Positions 21,773 through 33,065 of a DNA stretch of 64,000 nucleotides are shown here, in pieces; within the stretch, counting starts at the first letter, position 1; each line of letters opens with the position of its first letter. The stretch is from positions 4,205,459 to 4,269,458 of the forward strand of contig JAGGNK010012559.1 of the NCBI GenBank assembly GCA_017590115.1, given 5' to 3'. The notes below the pieces were generated by a model. The model saw nothing but the letters and a program-made list of their open reading frames with translations. It had not been told where the DNA came from and ran no database searches. The position numbers and the translations under genes were made by a program. This DNA is from Montifringilla adamsi. Its lineage: Eukaryota > Chordata > Aves > Passeriformes > Passeridae.

Positions 21773-23206
21773 GATGACTTCCATCAGCTCAACTCCCACT
21801 CTGAACATCAAAGCAAAACTCTCTCTCTGTCTCTCTTTTGGCCAGTTCAGGTACCACTGGTGATATCCATGACAGAGCAATCCCAAAACACAATTCCAGG
21901 ACCTCACTGTGTCCTGCACACACACACACCAGGCTCTGTCCAAGCATTTTGCAAACTAAACAGACAAAAAAGGGTGGCATTGCTCCTGTTTGCCAACAAG
22001 GCAAGCGCCCAAAATTCCACAGAGCCTTGTGCCCTGCCTCAATAAAACTGCCTCAACCCCAGCATTTCACATAAAAACACACATTTAAGGTATTTGGTAA
22101 CTCCCCAAGCACTGCACCCATTGCTGAATGTTGACTGCTGGGATATTATCCTGTGTCTGCTGCTCTGCATCTCATTGTGCAACCCCTGCATGTCCAAAAG
22201 CATTTTCTGCCTCTGCAGAAGGAGTCAGAGGTGCTGTTCCACCCAGCACAGCATTAAAACAGCACCTCCCCCAAATTGCCCCAAAATGCAGGGTGTGGCT
22301 TTTACTGGAGTGGAACTTGTCATCTGGACAACAGAGGGCTCGATGCTAATGTGGAAAATCACACACACCACAAAGGGCATGGGGAATGGACAAACATCAG
22401 GGGAAAAAGGCAGAAATTGCAGTTATTGAGTGAACAAGGTAAAAGGAAAAATCTGTGACCTGGGAGGTGACCTTCTCTAGGCTGTTGTGTTCTCTGAGAG
22501 CTGCAAGTGTTTGTGCTACAGCTTTAACAGCTCTGGATTCCAGGGCCACTTTGCACAGAGAAATGACAATAATTTCTTTGTTTGTGCATTAATGCAGAGG
22601 GGAGGAATCAATCTGACCAGCTTGGGGATGAATCTTTAATGCAAGGTACAATAATGTGCTGGATGAGCCATAAATAAAAATGCTTTTCCTGCTTTTTTCA
22701 TCTCAGGCCATGTGCAGCACCCTTGGTGACACCCAGAGAGCTTGCAGTTCCCAATCTGTTTGTCCTGGGGCTTCCAAAATGAAAGTATTTCTAAATTCCT
22801 GCCAATTAACTGCATTATTTCTACTCCTGGTAGATTTAAAGTGAGTTTTTAAATGAACACAACAAGTTTTGCAGCCTCTTTTTGTTTCCCCCACTCTGTC
22901 CAACGTGTGCAGGGTGTTTACTTGAATTATTTAAGGCCATTTGAAGTCACCTGTCACACCAGACTTTTCCAGAAATGCCATCAGTGCCCAGGAAGTGCTC
23001 CAGTGTTGGCCTTCCTGCCTCAGCCATGGAGCCACTCTGGGGAAATGGGATTGGAACAGGGAATATTGAGTTTCCCCCACAGATTTCCACATGGAGATGA
23101 TTGTAGAGGCACAGGAGTCAGAGATTTTCATTGGTTCAGGTGACTCCACACAGGTGCTGAGGGACATCCATGGGGGGCAGCGACTGAGGTGGGACCCAGG
23201 GAAGAT
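21773..23206. other. Unique non-coding sequence
   Basis: A (CA)7 run lies at 21917-21930. The stretch at 22540-22700 is AT-balanced and repeat-free and could be a conserved element. No exon is recognised. Confidence 0.55.
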
Positions 23207-23404
23207 TTGCCATCCTGGGATGTCATTATTATTTATCTGCTGTCCTGGAATTTCATTATCAGCTGGATTTGCCATCCTGGGATGTGATATCAGCCAGATT
23301 TGGTATCCTGCCATGTGATATCAGCCAGATTTTATATCCTGGGATGTCATTATCAGTCATTTGCCATCCTGGAATTTGATTATCAGCTGGATTTGCCATC
23401 CTGC
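23207..23404. repeat. Minisatellite, 30-32-bp unit, array 1 (about 7 copies)
   Basis: Units of roughly TGATATCAGCCAGATTTGCC followed by ATCCTGGGA. The CATCCTGG block recurs every 30-32 bp. The same unit, with the same GATTATCAGCTGGATTTG variant, forms a second array at 27.75 kb. Confidence 0.93.
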
Positions 23405-25237
23405 CTCCTGACCACTGCTAACCCTGGAGGCTGATTCCTCATGTAATTCCCACATTCCAGAGGGCCAGTCCTGTGCTAAAGCCCTGAGCCCATCTGACCC
23501 TGAGGAGTGCTCCCAGCATCCTCCTTATTTTGGACACTGAAGAGAGCCACAGGGATGAATCCCACACGTGGATTATGATCCAGAGCTGAGCTGAGCCCAA
23601 CAGAGAGTCCTCACACCCCAAGAACCAGAATCCTCCACAAACCCAGGACAAATGTTCAGAATTCCATTGTGGTTCTCTCCCCAGAACCAGAATTTTCCAG
23701 GGGAATTTCCTTGGAGCAGACAAATCCAGCCTTCCCCACCCCTGGCACCACGAGGAGGTCCTGGCTGCTGGAGCTCAGGGGTGCTGCTGGTTCTGTGAGG
23801 ATTCTTCTGAAGTTCTTTCCAAGCCCTGTTTTGGAAACCAGCCAGCACTATTTGCTTCTCAGGCAGAGGATATGGAATTACCGTAAATTATATTGAAAAA
23901 TTAGATTTATTCACTGCTGTGATAATTGATCTCCCAATCGGTCTCGGAGAGTTAGCAGCTGGTAAGAAAATAAAATGCAATTTAAATTTTTATTTATTTT
24001 AAAACCTCCCCACTTTAATTCAAGTGTGACAACAAATAAGGGGGAGAGGAGAGGGTGAGTTTCTCACTTGCCAGCCCTCATATTAAATCCTGATGATAAG
24101 AAGACAAAGCAAGAGGTGATTGCTGAGGTGTTTGAGAAATTCACAGTTTGCTGGCATTAAGCAGCACAGGCTCTGCAGGGGGGTTTGATACCCTTGCACA
24201 TAATTATGTGTAATTGTAGCTCAGCCCTGAGCAAAGGGATTATGGCCAAGGACGTGCCTGGAGTAGAATCCCCGGGCTGGGCTGTCACTCTGCTGGAGCT
24301 GCTGCTATTGATGCTGACAAACCAACATTCCACAAGTGACTCCAGGAATTCAGCTCCTCTGTCATAGCCTCTGTAACTGGGCCCATCAAATCTCTTGACT
24401 GTTTTCTCTCAGGCCCTCAGAGGGAGAAGAACCAACCCCAAAATCTGGCGCTGGTGATGGCTCCTCTCATTAAGGCTCTTCTCTGTCAGCCCCTGCTCAA
24501 ATCACATCACACATTACAGATGGAGACAGGATTTGGGTTTTACACCGAGATTAGCTCTGAGGAAATGTATTTTTATCTGCTGGGAGCAGAAAGAAAGAAC
24601 TCCATAATTCACCATAACCCAATCACTTACAAAGTGATCGGCCAAACAGTGTTTGCAGGAGCTTGAAAAATCTCATGCTGTCATCGGTAATAAAATAAGA
24701 ATGATAATCCTGCTCCCTGGCTGAAGGGAGCACAGCAATGGACACGTCATTAAAAGGCACAAGAATGGTGTGAGGGAGAGGGGGAGATCCTGGCTGGAGC
24801 CAGGGCAGTCTGGCAGCTCCATTTACAGCAGCAAATAAACACCATGAGTTCCTAAAATTGCCATCCCCGGAATTTCCAGCGTGGAGCAGCTCTGACTTCA
24901 TTTCACAGAATCTCTGAGGATGGATGTTCTGTTTTGAAAGCAAAACCAGTGAGAGACTCCAAGTCAGAAATACAATTTATTAGGAAAAGGGAAAAAAAAA
25001 AAAAAAACCAACCCAAACCAAAATACATGCAATAATACAAAAGAAAAACCACTGACACAACCTGACACCCTGTTGGTCAGGGTTTTGGTACAATTCAATA
25101 GGAATTGTGGCTGCAGTCCTCTTGGAGTGGCAGATGTGGTTCTGCTGGAGCAGGGATCCTGTAGAAGGGTGTAGTCTTCCTCTGAAGATCCAGTGGAAAA
25201 GGCAGCTGCTCCTCTGGGAATCCAGTGGAAAGGCTGT
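23405..25237. other. Unique non-coding sequence
   Basis: No mobile element is recognised. Positions 23860-24000 and 24520-24760 have the composition and motif density often seen in conserved non-coding elements. An A16 run lies at about 24992-25007. No exon is recognised. Confidence 0.55.
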
Positions 25238-25490
25238 GCTGGTGCCCCAAAAACTCAGATTCTGTCCAGGTAGGAATGCTTGGCTCCTCCAAAAGGCTGT
25301 CCTGGTGTCCCAAAACCTCAGATTCTATCCAGATAGGAATGCTTGGCTCCTCCAAAAGGCTGTTCTGGTGTCCCAAAACCTCAGATTCTATCCAGGTAGG
25401 AATGCTTGGCTCCTCCAAAAGGCTGTTCTGGTGTCCCAAAACCTCAGATTCTATCCAGGTAGGAATGCTTGGCTCCTCCCACTGGGTGGA
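25238..25490. repeat. Minisatellite, 63-bp unit, 4 copies
   Basis: TAGGAATGCTTGGCTCCTCC recurs at 25271, 25334, 25397 and 25460, exactly 63 bp apart and nearly identical. Each unit also has GTCCCAAAACCTCAGATTCT. Because 63 is a multiple of three, open frames run through on both strands; their residues simply repeat, and no flanking coding sequence supports a gene. Confidence 0.95.
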
Positions 25491-25675
25491 GCATCTCCCA
25501 ATGGCATGATGGAATTTTTATCAGTCATGCAGTGACACTCAGTAGCCCGTTAACAGCAGATATCTCCCCGAGGGAGGATTGGTTTGTGCAAGAGACAAAG
25601 AAAACTGCCCAATGAACAGAAGATAAGTGCCACACCTCTAACAGATGGCAATAGAATGCACATTGCCTTGCAATC

Positions 25676-25830
25676 TGGGACACTGGAAAAGCCCTGCAAG
25701 GCCATCAAATCCAACCTGTGATCAATCCCCACCTTGTCACTGAGTGCCACCTCCAGCCCTTCCTCGGACACCTCCAGGGATGGGGAATCCAAACCTCCCT
25801 GGGCAGCCCCTGCCCACTTCCCTCTGTCCC
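25676..25830 (-). mobile_element. CR1 LINE fragment
   Basis: On the top strand, CR1 reverse complement: CACTGGAAAAGCCCTGCAAG, GCCATCAAATCCAACCTGTG, CCACCTCCAGCCCTTCCTCG, GACACCTCCAGGGATGGGGA, then CCTCCCTGGGCAGCCCCTGC. Relative of the copy at 5.8 kb. Confidence 0.87.
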
Positions 25831-25914
25831 TCCTGGGCATGAGGAGCATGGAGGTTTGGGGGAATTGGGCACTGAAAGGGAGGTTTGGAAAGACCCAGGT
25901 CTGCCCCAGCCAGG

Positions 25915-26072
25915 GTGGGAAATAGAGGGGGAAACAGAAGGAAATAGAAGAAATTGGAAGGAAACAGAAGGAAATAGAAGCAAACAGAAAGAAACAGAAG
26001 GAAAACAGAAGGAAATAAAAGGAAGCAGAAGAAAATAAAAGGAAACAAAAGGAAATAAAAGGAAACAGAAGG
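25915..26072. repeat. Purine-rich (GGAAAYAGAA)n-type repeat
   Basis: Degenerate tandem repeat of GGAAACAGAA / GGAAATAGAA / GGAAATAAAA decamers over about 155 bp. The top strand is almost pure purine, so the tract could form triplex or other non-B DNA. The minus-strand frame is phenylalanine/serine-rich by-product. Confidence 0.93.
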
Positions 26073-27745
26073 TCTGACCCTGACACTCAGGCCAGCAAGT
26101 CAGACTGAAATGTTTCACCAATAATTCATGACTATTGGAAAAATATAATTCATCCTGACTGTGTTAGAAGCTTTGATACATCAGGAAACAAATTATTAGC
26201 TGGAGTGACCTTTTATTTTTTAAATAATACCATAGAAATAAAAAATGGGGCAAAGAATCCCAACGTAGCAGCAGCGCCACTAAAATCCAACATTTCTGCT
26301 GGCACACAGAGGGTTAATCAGTCTGGGAATTCAAAACCCTTTTCTTCCACTCTTGTGCTGTGGCATTTACACAGATTATCAGTGGGGTACAGCAACAAGA
26401 GCAGCTCATGTAGCTTAAAAAATACATTATTTATATATAAAATATATATAATAACATATAATAAAATAACAGGCACCCAGGCAGGCCAAGTGTATTTTTG
26501 TTCTCTAATCTTCACATCCAGAAACCACCTCACTTGCAGGATCATCCTTCTCTGTCTGCAGTATTGTTCCAGCAGTTGAGTAGGTTAAGAACATTTGTAT
26601 TATTATTATTATTATTCCCACTATTTCTGATTTGCATGCTAATAGTTATCTAGCAGTTCAAATCTCAATTAGGAGCCCACACAGGCAAGAGCAGCACAAT
26701 TCACGGCGAGGTTGTAAATGTGGAAATGTACTCAGGCTCACAATGAAGGCAGCTCATCACCCAGCACTGGGGTTTAGTATTATTAATTTGGTGTCATTGA
26801 AAGGCTTCAGAGTGCTTGCCTCAGTTAATGCACGTTCCTGGATACATTGACTGCTTTTTATTGTGATGGATTTTATGTTTCAATCACACAGAGTTGCCCA
26901 GGGCCTTTCAGCAAGGCTTTTTTTTGCTTTTTTTTTCTTTCATAGAATCAAGGAGAATGAAATGTGTTGGTCCATCAGCACCTCTCCATCAGGATTTGCC
27001 TCCCCAGTACTTGGGATGGAGCAAACACCGCAAAACTGCTACAAAAAATGGAATTCCCCAAGGCAGTCCTGAGTAAGAGGTGAGGGGGCTAAATGGGGAT
27101 TAATTACTGCCTCAATTAGCACCCATCCCTTAAAATCACATCATCATCATCACCTCACACCCCAAGTCCTCATCCTGACCTTCCCAGTTCTGCCCCACCC
27201 CTTTGGAAAAATCCTGCGGTGCCTCCAGCACTCAGTTTTCCCTGGTTTTTCCCAATTTTTTGCCTTCTCAGCATGGCCAGTGTGACTGGCAGTGCACTGA
27301 GGGCTGTGAGAACAGGACACAGAGCCAAGGGCAGCACCAACCTCTGCCGAGAAAGCACACACACTGAAACAAAAACAACAAAAAAAAGGAGTTTAGCCTG
27401 GCTGAGGGCAGAGCCGACTCCTCCTGCTTATTTAGGATGTTTTAGTCATGGTGTCAACAGTTCCTGGGACATGATTTCAGTGCTGTGTCCCCCAGCACGG
27501 TGACAACAGCCACCTCAGCAGCTTCTGACAACGCAGGAGCCTCTCCTTCCTCCCTTCCTGCACTTCCAGCAACCTCCAGGCAATTATCCACAAGGGCAGA
27601 GCCCCAGGAAAAGCCATTTCTCACTCCACTGCTGCTCAAGGGCCACCAGGTTAAACAAGTGATGGAAAACCTCGGGGAGCTGCTCTCCTGTTCCTCCCCT
27701 GCACGTGGAGGCCGTGTCCTCCACCCCAGGCAGGGTTTGGAGGGG
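26073..27745. other. Unique non-coding sequence
   Basis: AT-rich TATATAA sequence lies at 26428-26472 and a (TAT)n run at 26598-26616. Just after it, 26600-26870 looks like a conserved non-coding element with a perfect octamer. A (CAT)n run lies at about 27138-27150. No exon is recognised. Confidence 0.58.
26630..26637 (-). promoter_or_regulatory. Perfect POU octamer motif
   Basis: The top strand reads ATTTGCAT, the reverse complement of the POU-domain octamer ATGCAAAT, followed at once by GCTAAT. It sits in a repeat-free AT-balanced stretch. The motif match is exact; binding is an inference. Confidence 0.4.
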
Positions 27746-28000
27746 GTTGATTATCAGCTGGATTTGCCATCCTGGGATGTGGTATCAGCCAGATTTGTCA
27801 TCCTGGGATATCATTATCAGCCATTTGTCATCCTGGGATGTCATTATCAGCCATTTGCCATCCTGGGATGTGATATCAGCCAAATTTGCCATCCTGGGGT
27901 GTGATATCAGCCAGTTTTGTCATCCTGGGATGGCATTATCAATTATTTGCCATCCTGGAATTTGATTATCAGCCATATTTGCCATCCTGGGATGTAACTG
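27746..28000. repeat. Minisatellite, 30-32-bp unit, array 2 (about 8 copies)
   Basis: CATCCTGG recurs at 27768, 27799, 27829, 27859, 27890, 27921, 27951 and 27983. Units read TGATATCAGCCAGATTTGCC or TCATTATCAGCCATTTGTC plus ATCCTGGGA. The unit family is the same as in the array at 23.2 kb. Confidence 0.94.
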
Positions 28001-28784
28001 GGGGAGGCAATAAATTGGCAGCAGCACAGGAGACATCCAGCTTGTGGTCAAATGACAGCTGCAAAGAGGGAGGAATGGGGTAAAAAACCTGCTGAAAATG
28101 TTTTTGTAATAGCCACTAAGCAGGTTTTGGGGGAAATCTCATTCCAATTTAACCAACTCCAGTACTGGAAGTGTTTAAGGACCAGCGGAACCACACAGCT
28201 TCTGCTTCCAGAGGCACTGGGGTGAGCCCCATCCCTGGGACAAGGGGTACTTGCAGATGGAAAATCCATGCTCCCTCCCACCAACCACTTCTGAAGGACT
28301 CCAAAAATGCTGAAAACAGCCCCAAAAGGCAGCAGAGCAAACAGTGGGAACGGCAGGGCTGGAGCAGCACAGGCTCCTCCGGGGTTCCTGCCTGGATTTT
28401 GAGCAAAGCAAAGGATCCAAGTGTGCTCACCAGAGCCCTGTGATCACCAGCCCTGCCAGGACTCCACAGGATTAAACACGACTCAAAGAAGGTTTCTTAA
28501 TCGTGACTTATTACTATGGTAACAGCAGGCAGGCAAAGGGAATTATGCAAGGTCCGCCCCAGGGGTGGGAAAGGGAGAGGCAGCTCCGCTCACTGAGCAC
28601 CTGGAGCTCAACAGGTGAGGCAGGGAGAGAAAACAGAGAGAAAAACCTGCTTTTTCCCAATAATTAGCAACTCAACAATTAATCTTGCAGAGGCACCTGG
28701 AAGCCCAAGCTTTTTCTGGACCACTGGGCTTGGTGATGTACAAAGCACAGGCAGCTCAGAGACAGAATTTTGGTTGCAAATCAA
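28001..28784. other. Unique non-coding sequence
   Basis: No recognised mobile element. An RFX-like X-box lies at 28510-28523, annotated separately. No exon is recognised. Confidence 0.55.
28510..28523 (-). promoter_or_regulatory. Near-consensus RFX X-box
   Basis: Read on the minus strand the site is GTTACC-AT-AGTAAT. The RFX consensus is GTNRCC, a 0-3-base gap, then RGYAAC; the left half is perfect and the right half has one mismatch. The neighbourhood (about 28480-28560) is repeat-free. Confidence 0.35.
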
Positions 28785-28950
28785 AATGCTGAAGGAATTG
28801 GGATCGTTCAGAGTGGGAAACAGAAGTTTTGGGGTGTCTTAATTTTGGCCTTCCAGTGCCTGAAGGGAGCCCACAATAAGAGGATGGCAGGGGGTGGAAG
28901 ATCTTTAAGGTCCCTTGGAACCCAGCCCATCCTGTGATCACATCTTGCAA
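28785..28950 (+). mobile_element. CR1 LINE fragment with internal deletion
   Basis: The left part resembles CR1 (GAAGGAATTGGGATCGTTCA, then GGCCTTCCAGTGCCTGAAGG, GAGCCCACAATAAGAGGATG). It then jumps to the 3' end (AAGATCTTTAAGGTCCCTTG, GAACCCAGCCCATCCTGTGA). The middle ~200 bp of the usual 3' region is missing. Confidence 0.82.
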
Positions 28951-30540
28951 TAAACACCAAGTTTCTCACTCCTGAAGTGAAAGAGAAGGAATTTACCCCA
29001 AACCCCACCATGGATTTCCCCACTTGGACATTCCCTTAAAGCCTGGCTTGGGTAGGGCATTCTCCCTGGGCTGTCAGCACAGAAATGGACCTGTTATTGT
29101 TATTTCTGGGCTTTGTTTCACATCACAGCCTCCAAAAAGCACTTGTTGCTTTAGAGGGGGGAAACAAAACCCCTTTTATATCCCTACAAGGAAATGATTA
29201 GATAATTACTCAGCACTAAAGCAGAACATATAAGAAAGTGCTGTTCTCATCATCATTCCTTGAAGCATCTTGTCATTATTATTAGGAAATGATCTATTTG
29301 TGCCAAGCTAATTCATATGGATTGTAATTCCAGGACATAAATTACCCTGCCATGTGTACTCAGAGCAGAGAAACAGCAGCAGAGGTGCTGAATGTTCAAA
29401 CCAATTTGCTAACAAGCTTTTCCTCCCCAACCTACTGCCCTCCTTTCTAATCTGCTGCATCCCAAAGAGTTTCCAAGGGCAGATATCCATATATATTTAT
29501 TAGAAAGCCATGCCCTAAAACATTTGAGGTTACCTCTTGGAACTTATTCACAGGCTCTGTCACAGGGAGAGTGGTTTAATGGTGCAGGAAATACATCTCT
29601 ATAAAGCTGTGTACATCCTGCTTTAGTGGTGACACACACATTATGGTCCATCAAATAAGTAAATTAATTTAGTGAATGTGAAGGAGGATGGGAGCAAACG
29701 GAGAATTCCTCTTGTGAAACTCATGTCAGGCACCAAGCTCCTCTTTCCTTGTCTACAACCATTGGACAACTCCTAGGAGTTTTCCAGAGGATCCAAAATT
29801 CCACACAAAGTGTCTGAAGGTTCTGGGAAGGCTGGGACTGAACCTCTCATCCCTCAAGTCTCAATGGTCACAGTTTTTCTTCCTTGCCCACCTGGTACTC
29901 ACTCCAAGGTGAAGAACATAGGGACTTCCCCCCACAAAAGGATGACAAATTCCTCATCCCTCCCCATCAGAACCTTTCTGCTCATGCTCTGAACACAGAT
30001 GGATCAGCTCTAACTGCCTTGGGTACTTTATTTATTTTTTTTTTAGCCATGTTTCACTTTCTTCAACCATTTCTCACCGAGAGGGTGAACAGAGGCGAAT
30101 TTCAAACAACCCCGAGCTGTGACTTCTCCGCCTTTGGCATTTCCCAGCCCTGTTCTCACTCTGTTCAACACCAGCTCTTTGCAGGGGGGGAACGGGGGCT
30201 GACAATCCGTGGCTTTGCATAACAAAAACCCCGTTTAGCCGAGCAGTGGGGGACGGAGACACTTCAGGAAACCAGATAATCCAGAAACTGGTGCTAATAA
30301 GTTATTGACTTTCCCACTGCTCTTCCAGGAGCAGCTCATGGCTTCCTGTAATCGCTTTGCTTCCACCCTCAGAGTCCAGCTGTGGCTCTTGGAAGAGCTC
30401 ATTTATGGCAGCTTGTGATAATGGGATATTTTAGCAATGTCAGCTTTTGCACAAGATATAAAAATCCACCGATTTACTGCCCCCTGCTCCCAGAGCAATC
30501 AAAAAAGGTAAAGAAACCCATAAAATGTCTCAGTCACATT
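28951..30540. other. Unique non-coding sequence
   Basis: No mobile element or exon is recognised. Positions 29180-29340 are AT-rich and motif-dense. Positions 30060-30250 have more CpG than their surroundings plus a TTTGCATAAC motif. Confidence 0.55.
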
Positions 30541-31092
30541 GAGGTGAACACAACTCCCCTTTCCTGTCCTGCCTGGGTTTGGATCCAGTTCCCTGTGAGA
30601 GGAATAGTGGATTTGTCTTTCCAAACAAGCTGTGGGTCTGCTGGTAGAGAAAACCAGCACTGGGAGAGAAAAGAAACAATGGGAAGGATTCCACTGATGG
30701 GTGAATGGAAAAAGATATTTGCTTTTACAAATAAACTTTAGGGTTGTTGAGAAATGAAATTAGACATTGAAAGATGAAAGAAACAATGGGGAAGAAAAAA
30801 CCCCTAAATTCCATAAGAGGTGAACACAACTCCCCTTTCCTGTCCTGCCTGGGTTTGGATCCAGTTCCCTGTGAGAGGAATAGTGGATTTGTCTTTCCAA
30901 ACAAGTTGTGGGTCTGCTGGTAGAGAAAACCAGCACTGGGAGAGAAAAGAAACAATGGGAAGGATTCCACTGATGGGTGAATGGAAAAAGATATTTGCTT
31001 TTACAAATAAACTTTAGGGTTGTTGAGAAATGAAATTAGACATTGAAAGATGAAAGAAACAATGGGAAAGAAAAACCCCTAAATTCCATAAG
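30541..31092 (+). repeat. 276-bp tandem duplication across an LTR boundary
   Basis: 30541-30816 is repeated at 30817-31092 with about two substitutions and one single-base indel. Each unit contains 55 bp of host flank (beginning GAGGTGAACACAACTCCCC) and about 221 bp of the LTR 5' end. Since host flank is included, the duplication happened after the LTR inserted, and recently. Confidence 0.95.
30596..30816 (+). mobile_element. Partial LTR, family 1 (extra copy from the duplication)
   Basis: The first 221 bp of the family-1 LTR, starting TGAGAGGAATAGTGGATTTG and stopping at CCTAAATTCCATAA, where the sequence returns to host flank. It is the left half of the tandem duplication, not a separate insertion. 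Confidence 0.9.
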
Positions 31093-31371
31093 AATTAAAA
31101 ATTAAAAGGGAGGGTTGTACATTAGAGGGAAACTTTGGGGATCAGGTGTATCCACAAGTCTGAACCTCTCAAGTACCTCAGAAATGGGGAAAGAGAGAAG
31201 GGAAATGCAGCTGGGAAATCAGGGTAAAAAGGAGGCTGAGTCCTCCAAAAATTTGATAGATCCCCGGGGAATGCCCCATGGCCTGTCCCTTCATTAGAAT
31301 TAAAAAAAAGAACTCCTCTGTCTCCTTTTTGGATATAAACCTCTGATGTTTGTGAATTAATTTTCCTGACA
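30872..31371 (+). mobile_element. Solo LTR, family 1, copy B
   Basis: A complete 500-bp LTR from TGAGAGGAATAGTGG to AATTTTCCTGACA. The 4-bp target-site duplication CCTG lies at 30868-30871 and 31372-31375; the same CCTG also precedes the partial copy at 30592-30595. Compared with copies A and C it has the same order of blocks (AAACAATGGGAAGGATTCC, GGTTGTACATTAGAGGG, GGGGAATGCCCCATGGCCT). No internal region. Confidence 0.9.
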
Positions 31372-31375
31372 CCTG

Positions 31376-32990
31376 CCAGGCACAGGGACAGCTGGGACAG
31401 GCTATTTCTGCTCCAGTCTCTGACCCTCTTTGTCCTACCCCAAAACCAAATTTTTACCAAATCACACCAGGACCATTCAGGTCCTGTTCTCCCCCCAGCC
31501 TGTTTGGGTTCCTGTTTGGGTTTTTCCTCCCCTCTTGCAGGATCTGTTTTTCCCCTTGCTGAATTCCAGAGAGTTCCCTGTGCCCACCTCTCCAGCACCC
31601 TGGGGTTCTCCTCCCAGTTTTGTGTCTCACTGAGGAGGCTCCTGCACCTTCACCAACTTGGAATTCACATTTATTTATTGGTAAATAAATTAACCCTGGG
31701 CCCAGCACTGAACCTCGAATAACCACACGACTACTTCTGCTTCTGGTCCTGACCTGGCTCTCCAGGACACCCCCACAGCTGGAATTAAATTTTAAATTTG
31801 AGGTTTTCAATCAGGCAGCTTGAGCACAGCCAGATCAGGCTTTGGAAGTGCTGGTTCCAGGATTTATCTGGGTGAAATTCAGGGCAGTTCTCAGGGCTGC
31901 AGCTGTGAGCAGATGTGACACAGGCAGCTCTCCCCTCTAATTGCACCAGACTGCATCTTCTTGGGGACCTGGAGTCTCTTATGCTGCCTTTCCTGAGCAC
32001 CTGGCACAGCAACATGTTGATGCAAGGAGGCTCCCAGGCAAGGATCTGATGCTAATTAAAAAGATGAGCACGCCAGACCTTCAGTCTATAAATCAACAAC
32101 ATCCCCTGCCACAAGCACACAGTCAATTTACAGCAGCTGAGCTCTTACTGGGGGGAGTGACACTCCAGCACCAGCCAGAGCTGCCCACAGGTAACCCCAA
32201 AAAATGCTTCACATGGACCAGGGGAAAAATGCTTTGATAGCAGGGCAGGGGGAGAACAGAGGGAGCACGTTGTGGGCTGGTGGCACTTGGAAAGCACTCC
32301 TGTAACGTGGGAAGGTCAGGAAAGGCTGCAGAAGAAGCAGGGTCTCTCCAACAGCTGCCCTGCTAATGAGGCACATCCATCTCCACCCAGCACACCCAGT
32401 GTCTTTCTGCCTTTGGTGCAGCTGATTTAGGAAAACCAAGACTTGCACATCGGTGTTTTCAATAAATCCTGACTAAATAATCACAGCTGGGCCCTTCTGC
32501 CCTTAAAAGCTGAACATTTTCTACGGTAGTGAGGAAAGTTTCTTGGTATGATGGCAGGAGGGAAAAGGGGGGCAGGGAAGACTTTCTGGGTTTGGAAGGA
32601 GAAAATAATAAATATATTTTTCCCCTTTAACTGAGGCAGCTTTTACAGCCAAGCTAAAACACTGCAGGGACTCCTGGGGATCAGATCCTGTCAAAGGTTT
32701 GCATTTCATGGCTGAGCTTTGAAAGGTGAGGGCAGTGCTTTTGCTGGGAGACAGAATGATAACTTCGTCCTTCAGGCTGAAATAACAGAGCTGAACAGAT
32801 TTCCATTCACACAGGAGCAGAGTCTCCAGGATGAAGGGGAAGAGGGTGTGGGTGTGTGCACTGGAGGAGAAGCAGAACACAGAACATCACTGTGAGGGTC
32901 ACAGGGGACATTCTGTGCCTCTGGCAGGAGGCACTCGGGGGCTGGGCAGTGCTTGACCTCCTGGGCTCTGGAAAGCAGGAATTGTTTAAC
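31376..32990. other. Unique non-coding sequence
   Basis: No recognised mobile element. 32030-32130 (GATGCTAATTAAAAAGATG) is AT-balanced and could be a conserved element. No exon is recognised. Confidence 0.55.
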
Positions 32991-33062
32991 ACAGAATCAC
33001 TTTGGGCTGGGAGGAGACTTAAATCCCTTCCTGTTCCACCAGGGACACCTGCCACCACCCCA
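32991..33062 (-). mobile_element. CR1 LINE fragment, short
   Basis: CR1 reverse complement: ACAGAATCACTTTGGGCTGG, GAGGAGACTTAAATCCCTTC, CTGTTCCACCAGGGACACCT. It is immediately left of another CR1, so one may have inserted next to or into the other. Confidence 0.7.
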
Positions 33063-33065
33063 GGA

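Noticed and set aside
25095..25535. Open frames on both strands over the 63-bp array
   Set aside because: Unit length divisible by three keeps any frame open; no conserved protein family and no flanking coding sequence.
31640..31760. Possible CR1 5' region fragment
   Set aside because: GGGCCCAGCACTGAACCTCG resembles a dispersed avian repeat, but the match is too short to call by eye.
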